Shown: one piece after another, positions 16,244 to 22,393 of the stretch | How the letters are laid out: the number at the start of each line of letters is the position of its first letter | How positions within the stretch are numbered: the first letter of the stretch is position 1 | Source: Bacillota bacterium | Lineage (GTDB): Bacteria > Bacillota > Clostridia > Acetivibrionales > Acetivibrionaceae | NCBI GenBank assembly: GCA_023398495.1 | Contig: JAEWSG010000223.1 | Location: forward strand, 1 to 22,393 | Direction of reading: 5' to 3' | DNA: 22,393 nucleotides | Position numbers and translations under genes: made by a program | Notes under the pieces: generated by a model | What the model saw: only the letters and a program-made list of their open reading frames with translations | The model's database searches: none | What the model was told of the DNA's origin: nothing

Positions 16244-19200
16244 TTATTCTTTTGGTTGAAGAACTGAATACCCCGAGGTGATTCTCTTTCCATTCCAGTC
16301 AAACAGCATTGTTCCATTTATACCATTTGGCATTGAAGTTGAATCCTCAAAAAGGACTGTAAATGGAGCAGATTTTAGAACTTTAAACTCTATAACAGCT
16401 AATGTCCCTGTTGATTCAGGATTTCCAGATGCTTTGTAATCTTCAACAGCAGTATACAACTTTCCGAAATTTAGTACACCAGATGTTAAGTCATGGGAAC
16501 CTGCACTAATAGGAGCATAATCCATATTTGCAATTAAAGTTCCACTTGAAGGTATTGTAGTGCTTGTGTAAGTTTTACCTGTAGATTTGACAGGCTCTAA
16601 CACAGTTGGATCATATCTCAAATTAATCTGGTATCCGGATATATTGCTTATTTCATTTACTTTTACTGTCGCTTTAATTGTATCTCCAACTTCTGCAACA
16701 GACTTGTCAATATCGAGAGTTATATAACTTTCAGAAACAGCACCAGAATTAATTTCTGATGGTTGAATTACTTGATAGCCTGAAGTAATCCTATTTCCAT
16801 ACCAGTCAAACAGCATAGTTCCTGTTACACCAGTTGGCATAGAAGTTGAATTCTCAAACTTAATTGATGTTGCACTTTCTGCTAAAACCTTGAAAGTTAT
16901 AACAGCCACTGTTCCTGTTTCTTCAGGTATTCCGGAAGCTCTGTAATCTTCAAGATTTGTATATATCCTGCCAAAATTCAATCTTCCGGAGGCCAAATTA
17001 TGAGATGATGCCGGCATTGCTCCGTATTCACTGTTTTTAAGTATAGTCCCACTAGCTGGAATACTGCTGTTTGAATAATTATTTCCACTTGCAGTGATTG
17101 GTTGTAAAACAGCAGGGTCGTAAGTTAAGTTTACTTGATATCCTGACAAATTATCAATATTGTTAACTCTAACTGTGGCTGTAATTGTATCGTTTACTTT
17201 TGCAGTAGTTTTATTGAGGTCAATTGTAACGTAACTTTCATCCTTAACTGGTGTGCTAGTTGCAGTTGGTACTACTATTGTAGCAGTAGGAGTAGCTGTT
17301 ACTGCAGGCGTTTCAACTGGAGTTGATGTAACTGTAGGTGTAGGTATAGGTGTTACTATTGCCGTAGGTGTTACTATTGCCGTAGGTGTTACTATGGCTG
17401 TAGGTGTTACTTTGGCTGTAGGCGTTACAACAACTGTATTTGTAGGTGTTACTATAGCTGTAGGTGTAATAACAACTGAACCAGCATTTATCGGTTCTGA
17501 TTGTATAACCTCATAACCTGAGATAATTCTCTCTGCATCCCAGTTAAAGAACATAGTTCCTGATATACCGTTTGGCATTGTACTTGAACTTTCGAATTTG
17601 ACTGATGTTTCTTTAACTTTTAAAACCTTAAAATATATATCATTAAGCGTTCCTGTTTTTTCTTCAACACCAGACAATTTATACTCTTCAAGGTTTGTAT
17701 AGGTTTTACTGAAATTCAATATTCCATTTTCAACATTATGTAATGCAAAAGCCAGTGCAGCATATTCCTGTTTTACAAGTATATCACCTACTGCAGGAAT
17801 TGTAGTGTTAGTATAAGCAGATCCTGATGCATTAACCGGTTGCAAAACTTCCGGGTCATATTTTAAGTTTATCTGATAACCTGCAAGCTTATCTATGTCA
17901 CTAACTACTATACTTGCCTTTATTATCTCACCTACTGTAGCTTTGTTCTTATCAAACTTCATCTTTATATAACTTGTATTCTGAGCACTTGAAGTAATTT
18001 TTTCCGGTTGGATTACCTGATAGCCGCTTGTAATTTTGTTTCCATCCCAGTCAAATAACATTGTTCCAACAATTGCACTTGGCATGGTTCCGGTATTTTC
18101 AAACGTAATCGAAGTGTTTTTTTCCTTCAATACTTTAAAGCCTATTACAGCTAACGAACCAGATTCTTCTCCCCCATTTGCTCTAAATTCTTCAAGATTC
18201 GTATACGCTCTCGTAAAGTTAAGTATACCTGCTTTAAGGTCATGTGCCGCGAAAGCTATGACTCCATAATCAGAATTATTCAGTGTACCCCCGGCTAAAG
18301 GATTTGTGCTTTTATCATAAACTACTCCTGTTAAAGGATTTACAGGTTGCAATACAGCAGGGTCATATTTCAAGTTTACTTGATAGCCAGCCAAGTTTGA
18401 AATCTTATCTGTATTAAGTGTTGCTTTTATTATATCACCAACATTTGCAGATGTTTTGTCAATATCTAGTGTTATATTACCAGTATCATTTTCATTTCCA
18501 TTAATGGTAATAACAGCAGGCTGAGTTACTGTATAACCGCTTATAATTTTTTCACCATTCCAATCAAACATTAATGTTCCTGATATACCATTTGGAATTG
18601 AATCAGTATTCTCAAATAAAATTGCAGCTGGTTTTGCCTGAAGGACCTGGAAGTTTATCGTAGCAATTGTACCAGACTTTTCAGCAACTCCGGATTCTTT
18701 ATAAGGCTCAAGGTTTGAATATATTTTACCAAAACTTAATACTCCACCTGACAAGTTATGTCTTGCAGCAGCATATGGTGTATAATTAGAATTCTCAAGT
18801 AATGTACCGGATTCAGGCATAGTAGTGTTTTTATAATCTGCTCCCGAAACTGTAACCGGTTTGAGTGTTGCCGGGTCATAAGTCAAACTAACCTGATAGC
18901 CTGCAAAATTATCTATACTATCTATTTTAACCTTAGCAGTTATGATATCGCCAACTGATACAACGGTCTTATCAAGCTCTAGCGAAACATTTCCGTTTAT
19001 TACTTGTTGCCCATCTTTATTTAGTATTCCTGCCTGTTTAACAGAATAACCGCTTATCTTTTCACCATACCAATTGCACAACACAGTGCCGGTAATTGCA
19101 CCAGGCAAAATATCCGTATCTTCAAAGGATACTGTAGTTGCTATTCCTTTAAGGACTTTAAACTGAATAACAGCAATCTTACCTGTTTTTTCAGCGTTAC

Positions 19201-20113
19201 CGCTTTCTCTATAAGCTTCAAGATTGGTATATAAATTAGCAAAATTCAATATACCCTTCTTAATATCATTGTTGGCCAATGGAAACCTGCCAAAATCAGC
19301 ATTTGTTAGAATTGTACCTCCAGAAGGTACTGTATTTCTTGTGAAAGCACTTCCTGATGCTGTAACAGGCTGAAGAACTTCAGGATCATATTTAAGATTA
19401 ACCTGACATCCTGCTAGATTTTCAATGTTATTTACACTGACAATAGCATTAACAATTTCTCCTACCTTTGCAGAAGTTTTGTCAAACTCCAATGAAATAT
19501 TACTATCGATTATTGGATTCTGACTATCTGAGTTTATTAATCCAGGCTGAACAACTGTATAGCCGGAAGTTATCTTGTTTCCCTTCCAATCAAAGAGATT
19601 AGTACCGCTATTAGCACCTGGCATTACTTTGGTATCTGCAAAAACAACTGAAGTTGCTTTTTCCTGAAGAACCTTAAAGTATATTACTGCAATTGACCCT
19701 GATGATTCAGGAGTACCAGCGGTTCTGTAATCTTCTAAATTGGTGTACAACTTACCGAAGTTCAATATTCCCGCTACTACATTATGTAAAGCTTGGGGCA
19801 GAGCACCGAAATCGTCATTGTTAAGCAATGTGCCGTTTTCCGGTATTGTAGAGTTGGTGTATTGTATACCTGTGGACTTAACGGGTTGTAATATTGCTGG
19901 GTCATATTTCAAGTTAACCTGGTACCCGGCAAAATTACTGATGTTATTAACGCTGAGTGTTGCCTTAATTATTTCTCCTACCTTTGCCACATTCTTATCA
20001 AGCTTAAGTTCTATACTTGAAGCCTGAACCCCAAATACAATACTTGTAAACAAGCTGCTGCTTAATATTAATGCGAACGCTAAGAGAATAGATATAGCCT
20101 TTCTTATCCTCAT
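16244..20113 (-). CDS. Secreted seven-cohesin scaffoldin, no anchor (cell-free type)
   Basis: A 1289-residue secreted scaffoldin of the cellulosome. A signal peptide (about 1-31, MRIRKAISILLAFALILSSS then ...GVQA) leads into cohesins at about 34-190, 206-360, 376-532, 547-703 and 715-872. A Thr/Pro linker (about 881-957) and cohesins at 961-1118 and 1130-1287 follow. Each has the pattern VGEIIKA...NLAGYQVNLKYDPxVLQPV and ends in LFDWxGxxITSGY, which resembles type II cohesins that bind dockerins on primary scaffoldins. The protein stops right after cohesin 7, with no SLH domain, sortase signal, dockerin or CBM. This recalls the seven-cohesin cell-free scaffoldins of C. thermocellum and C. clariflavum. 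I chose the ATG at 20113 because it starts the signal peptide and follows AAAGGGG by 11 nt. Cohesin 2 has the only two cysteines of the protein. Confidence 0.93.
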   Translation of the reverse strand: MRIRKAISILLAFALILSSSLFTSIVFGVQASSIELKLDKNVAKVGEIIKATLSVNNISNFAGYQVNLKYDPAILQPVKSTGIQYTNSTIPENGTLLNNDDFGALPQALHNVVAGILNFGKLYTNLEDYRTAGTPESSGSIAVIYFKVLQEKATSVVFADTKVMPGANSGTNLFDWKGNKITSGYTVVQPGLINSDSQNPIIDSNISLEFDKTSAKVGEIVNAIVSVNNIENLAGCQVNLKYDPEVLQPVTASGSAFTRNTVPSGGTILTNADFGRFPLANNDIKKGILNFANLYTNLEAYRESGNAEKTGKIAVIQFKVLKGIATTVSFEDTDILPGAITGTVLCNWYGEKISGYSVKQAGILNKDGQQVINGNVSLELDKTVVSVGDIITAKVKIDSIDNFAGYQVSLTYDPATLKPVTVSGADYKNTTMPESGTLLENSNYTPYAAARHNLSGGVLSFGKIYSNLEPYKESGVAEKSGTIATINFQVLQAKPAAILFENTDSIPNGISGTLMFDWNGEKIISGYTVTQPAVITINGNENDTGNITLDIDKTSANVGDIIKATLNTDKISNLAGYQVNLKYDPAVLQPVNPLTGVVYDKSTNPLAGGTLNNSDYGVIAFAAHDLKAGILNFTRAYTNLEEFRANGGEESGSLAVIGFKVLKEKNTSITFENTGTMPSAIVGTMLFDWDGNKITSGYQVIQPEKITSSAQNTSYIKMKFDKNKATVGEIIKASIVVSDIDKLAGYQINLKYDPEVLQPVNASGSAYTNTTIPAVGDILVKQEYAALAFALHNVENGILNFSKTYTNLEEYKLSGVEEKTGTLNDIYFKVLKVKETSVKFESSSTMPNGISGTMFFNWDAERIISGYEVIQSEPINAGSVVITPTAIVTPTNTVVVTPTAKVTPTAIVTPTAIVTPTAIVTPIPTPTVTSTPVETPAVTATPTATIVVPTATSTPVKDESYVTIDLNKTTAKVNDTITATVRVNNIDNLSGYQVNLTYDPAVLQPITASGNNYSNSSIPASGTILKNSEYGAMPASSHNLASGRLNFGRIYTNLEDYRASGIPEETGTVAVITFKVLAESATSIKFENSTSMPTGVTGTMLFDWYGNRITSGYQVIQPSEINSGAVSESYITLDIDKSVAEVGDTIKATVKVNEISNISGYQINLRYDPTVLEPVKSTGKTYTSTTIPSSGTLIANMDYAPISAGSHDLTSGVLNFGKLYTAVEDYKASGNPESTGTLAVIEFKVLKSAPFTVLFEDSTSMPNGINGTMLFDWNGKRITSGYSVLQPKE
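16253..20014 (-). repeat. Seven cohesin-coding repeats
   Basis: Seven diverged repeats of about 470 bp code for the cohesin modules, interrupted by the linker segment. Protein identity between modules is high in the GYQVNLKYDP and DWxGxxITSGY blocks and lower between, so the array looks like old duplication with drift rather than recent amplification. Confidence 0.9.
17243..17473 (-). repeat. Thr/Pro linker with 18-bp tandem repeats
   Basis: The linker codons include an 18-bp unit coding for VTPTAI, repeated about four times nearly exactly (about 17338-17425), with diverged TPT repeats on both sides. Thr/Pro linkers of clostridial scaffoldins are commonly O-glycosylated. The repeat is prone to copy-number change. 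Confidence 0.85.
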
Positions 20114-20162
20114 ATAAAATACATCCCCTTTCAAAGGATTAAATTGATAACTAATTTTGAAT

Positions 20163-20190
20163 ATCATATAAATAACTTATAAACTTGTAA
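20163..20190 (-). promoter_or_regulatory. Possible promoter of the scaffoldin gene
   Basis: On the minus strand TTACAA (20185-20190), 16 bp, then TATGAT (20163-20168), giving a leader of about 43 nt before the ATG. Cellulosome genes in this group can also use SigI-type factors; I could not identify such a promoter with confidence. Confidence 0.45.
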
Positions 20191-20325
20191 TAATATATAG
20201 TTTGGAAAAAGAAAAATATGGCGAAATGTTATGATGAATCGGTTGCATCTAATTGTTGTATTGATAGGTATATAGATTTATACTTCGATTCTTTTACTGC
20301 GGAAAATCAAATTTAGTGATACAAT

Positions 20326-20385
20326 TTATTTCTCTCTAGTAGTTGCTGTTGGTGTAGGCCTTGGTGTTAATTCTAGAACTCCCCA
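20326..20385 (-). pseudogene. Possible remnant of a Thr/Pro-linker gene
   Basis: Between two in-frame stops, the minus strand codes for WGVLELTPRPTPTATTREK. The LTPRPTPTATT part resembles scaffoldin or cellulase linkers. About 280 nt upstream an ORF-like piece reads YVPVTFKRVT, which recalls a cohesin strand but is followed by a stop. The DNA between does not translate sensibly. It may be decayed cellulosomal gene debris or a coincidence. Confidence 0.25.
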
Positions 20386-20759
20386 TCAACAGTTAATACA
20401 ATGCACAAGTACATCTAAACATATCTATTTAAAGATACAGCTGTTACATGACCTTTACCTTTTTGCATCTTTTATAGAATAATATGTTATAAAGTACTCA
20501 CTATAGTAATATTTCATATATTCTTTATTACAAGGTTGACTTAACAATAAAGATCAATGTTTCCATGTATTACAGCAATTACTTTCTGCTATACCAATCG
20601 CAAGCATGGTTAGGTTTAACATTCTCAATATTTTTTAAGTCACTCTTTTAAAAGTTACAGGTACATAGTTACTTTAAGCACCTCCTTTTAAAAAATGTAC
20701 CAATTTGCACCTCAAAAGAGCAACCACTAGGTTAATATAAAAATTCATCCTTCGTACAC

Positions 20760-20781
20760 TATAGATGAAAAACACTAAAAC
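20760..20781 (-). repeat. 22-nt dispersed repeat copy
   Basis: Read on the minus strand, this copy matches 16052-16073 at 21 of 22 positions (GTTTTAG, one variable base, then GTTTTTCATCTATA). The other copy forms one arm of the hairpin upstream of the permease operon. Here no full hairpin is present. Confidence 0.45.
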
Positions 20782-21347
20782 AATAATCCGATATAATAAA
20801 ATTTAACTGAATTATTGTAAAAACCTTCGCTAAGTATTTGAGCAAATATAACTTATATAGTACTTCGTAAAATAACAGTTTTTTTTCGGTATTTTTATAA
20901 TTTATTAATATACTTTTCATATATTTTTCGTATAAACATCTTATTTCAGTGCAAATCAAATGAAAATCGTACATTAAAGAGTTATAAGTTTATAAAGATA
21001 TTTGTGTATTAGTAAAAAAAATAATAATGTTGTGCAAAGTTGTATTAGTATGAAGAGATTATATGTGAATTCTTAATATGTAATTACCTGAAAATATTAA
21101 TATAACTTAATTAAATTATATTATAATTCAAGGTATCTTTCAACAATTATATAATCCATACTTTTCTTAATATATTACTCAAAACAAAAGATTACAAGCA
21201 TATTATGTACACTTATATTTAAATGCACACCACATACTTCCTTAAGCAGCATCCATAAAAATTAAGACAAGGCATAACTAAATATAAGTACCTGCTTTGG
21301 ATAATGAAAAAATTTGATTTAGTAGTATTTCCATGTTAGGATAATAG

Positions 21348-22055
21348 TTATTTTTTCATTATCCCTAAATATACTTTTGCCATGTTGTACAAATCGTAAA
21401 ATTCGATGTCAATAGGCTTCTCAGGAAAATCAGGCTTTAGAGAACATACAGACATCTTATATTCTTTATCAATATAATATTGCTTGAAATAACAATCTTT
21501 TAATTCGTTAGTAGTTGTAAATGAGATGTAATCACCTTCAATTTTGAAGGAAAATGAATTCAGAGGTATAGACAAACCGCGGCCATCTGCTTTAATATAA
21601 CTTTCTTTCAGAGTCCAAAAATCAAAAAACGCCTCTCTTCTTTTAGTATTTTCTAGAGATACTAAATATGAATGTTCTTCTTCTGAAAAAAACCTTGCTG
21701 ACAAATTCAGATCTACATCATGTATTTTTTCGATATCAATTCCAATAGTAACGTTATTTACTGCACAAACTACCCAGTCACCTGAATGGGATAAATTAAA
21801 ATTAAAATTATCTACTTCTCTTATATAAGGCTTTCCATACTCATTATTATATATATAAATGCTATCATTTTTCTTGTTTAATGAAGTCGCAATAATAAAT
21901 CGTAAAAGTATATTTGAAGTAAGTCCCCTCAAGGCATCTTCATACCTTTTAAACCTAAGTATCTTTTTCTGCTGTTCACTAGAAAGAAAAGATAGCAGTT
22001 CGTCAAAAATATGTTTTTCAATCTGAGTATTTATTTTTACAGTATATATCTTCAA
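21348..22055 (-). CDS. sfp: Sfp-type 4'-phosphopantetheinyl transferase
   Basis: It transfers the 4'-phosphopantetheine arm of CoA to carrier-protein serines, activating peptide or polyketide synthases or acyl carrier proteins in the cytoplasm. It has 235 residues (Sfp has 224). Visible motifs are NEYGKPY (71-77), FNLSHSGDW (86-94), GIDIEKI (105-111), RFFSEEE (121-127) and FWTLKESYIKADGRGLSIPL (146-165). The Mg-binding residues Asp107, Glu109 and Glu151, plus His90, Lys150 and Lys155, fall at the numbers known for B. subtilis Sfp. That requires the TTG start at 22055, which has GAGGG 8 nt upstream; the in-frame ATG at 22100 has no ribosome binding site. No synthase genes are in the window, so its partner is elsewhere. 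It is monocistronic. Confidence 0.9.
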   Translation of the reverse strand: MKIYTVKINTQIEKHIFDELLSFLSSEQQKKILRFKRYEDALRGLTSNILLRFIIATSLNKKNDSIYIYNNEYGKPYIREVDNFNFNLSHSGDWVVCAVNNVTIGIDIEKIHDVDLNLSARFFSEEEHSYLVSLENTKRREAFFDFWTLKESYIKADGRGLSIPLNSFSFKIEGDYISFTTTNELKDCYFKQYYIDKEYKMSVCSLKPDFPEKPIDIEFYDLYNMAKVYLGIMKK

Positions 22056-22183
22056 GCAGTTATCCCTCGCAAATAGATTATTTAGTGTTTGTATAAACAT
22101 TAAATGGCTATATATTTCGCAAAATCACACACTTTATATAAATCCTTAATCTAATTAGTCCGTTTCAAAAAATATGCTTTAAA

Positions 22184-22212
22184 ATTCTATTATAACATCA
22201 AATAATTGTCAA
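22184..22212 (-). promoter_or_regulatory. Sigma-A promoter of the phosphopantetheinyl transferase
   Basis: On the minus strand a perfect TTGACA (22207-22212) is followed after 17 bp by TAGAAT (22184-22189). The transcript would start near 22177, with a leader of about 120 nt before the TTG start. Confidence 0.7.
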
Positions 22213-22277
22213 CAGCATATTCAAGTCATGGGTGCATATTTTATCAGTGCACCATATTATGGAAAGGACATTGCGTA

Positions 22278-22380
22278 GAGGCTATAGAGAATGTAAACGA
22301 AGCGAAGGAATAGTCGAATCACTGTTTGAGCGAAGCGAGTTTGATTCGACCCGTAGCGAGTTTTACATTCTCTCAGCCTC
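22278..22380. repeat. Nested palindromic repeat of about 100 bp
   Basis: Outer arms (22278-22298 and 22360-22380) read GAGGCT...AGAGAATGTAAA and its reverse complement, with small mismatches. Inner arms GTCGAATCA (22313-22321) and TGATTCGAC (22342-22350) are exact. GCGAAGCGA-like words recur between them. The base composition is richer in G+C than nearby DNA. It could be a dispersed palindromic element, a MITE-like remnant or the end of a larger mobile element beyond the edge. Confidence 0.6.
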
Positions 22381-22393
22381 GAAGCTTTAGTCC

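Larger units (their letters stand above)
20191..21347. other. About 1.2 kb intergenic region without a convincing gene
   Basis: AT-rich DNA between the scaffoldin promoter and the phosphopantetheinyl transferase. I find no ORF with a ribosome binding site and coding character; a 71-codon minus-strand frame at 20759-20974 lacks both. It contains a possible linker-gene scrap (20326-20385), an AAAAGGAGG sequence on the minus strand near 20683-20691 that leads only into stop codons, and one copy of a 22-nt dispersed repeat (20760-20781). It may be the remains of a lost gene. Confidence 0.55.

Noticed and set aside
17338..17425. Regular short repeats suggesting CRISPR
   Set aside because: The unit is 18 bp, directly tandem without spacers, and in frame with VTPTAI codons, so it is a linker.
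17253..17516. Val/Gly-rich plus-strand ORF
   Set aside because: It is the antisense of the Thr/Pro linker repeats of the scaffoldin.
20759..20974. 71-codon minus-strand ORF
   Set aside because: It has no ribosome binding site, and its composition is that of AT-rich non-coding DNA (long runs of Leu, Tyr, Ile and Lys).

Overview
The window looks like chromosome from an AT-rich, Gram-positive, cellulosome-forming clostridium, most like the Acetivibrio (Clostridium thermocellum / C. clariflavum) group. The main reasons are a large secreted protein made of seven cohesin modules resembling the type II class, strong AGGAGG-type ribosome binding sites, GTG and TTG starts, and AT-rich intergenic DNA. 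The genus is inferred from families recognised by eye; no database search was made. Every gene I accept is on the minus strand, so transcription runs from high to low coordinates.

Right part (about 20.1-22.4 kb): a palindromic repeat lies at the window edge, followed by an Sfp-type 4'-phosphopantetheinyl transferase with a good promoter and a TTG start that gives exactly Sfp-like residue numbering. Next comes about 1.2 kb without a convincing gene. It holds a possible decayed Thr/Pro-linker coding scrap and one copy of a short dispersed repeat.

Centre-right (12.0-20.1 kb): a seven-cohesin scaffoldin (5 cohesins, a Thr/Pro linker, 2 cohesins) has a signal peptide but no surface anchor, dockerin or CBM, so it is probably a cell-free scaffoldin. 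It ends in a strong terminator. Beyond a structured, repeat-rich leader is a two-gene operon of sugar ABC-transporter permeases: a MalG-type permease, then an unusual 999-residue protein. That protein joins a MalF-type permease, a GT-C (family 39-like) membrane glycosyltransferase and a C-terminal DUF2141-like domain. No binding protein or ATPase is present. A membrane glycosyltransferase next to a secreted protein with a Thr/Pro linker suggests, but does not prove, a role in glycosylating the scaffoldin.

Centre-left (1.0-11.9 kb): a small orphan gene (87 aa) with its own terminator precedes a three-gene operon. The first gene is a 2506-residue Rhs/YD-repeat protein. It has a TcB/SpvB-like N-terminal half and a C-terminal domain after the DPxG motif that resembles a papain-fold cysteine hydrolase. 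The second encodes a collagen-like Gly-rich protein and the third a protein with a C-terminal Hint (intein-like) domain. The operon has a near-consensus promoter inside a 12-bp inverted repeat and ends at a strong terminator. No obvious immunity gene follows the toxin-like domain. The Rhs / Gly-rich / Hint set and the permease-glycosyltransferase fusion are the best candidates for an undescribed system.

Left edge (1-1.0 kb): a GNAT acetyltransferase with a long, hairpin-containing leader is followed 16 nt after its stop by what looks like the 5' end of a group II intron running off the window.
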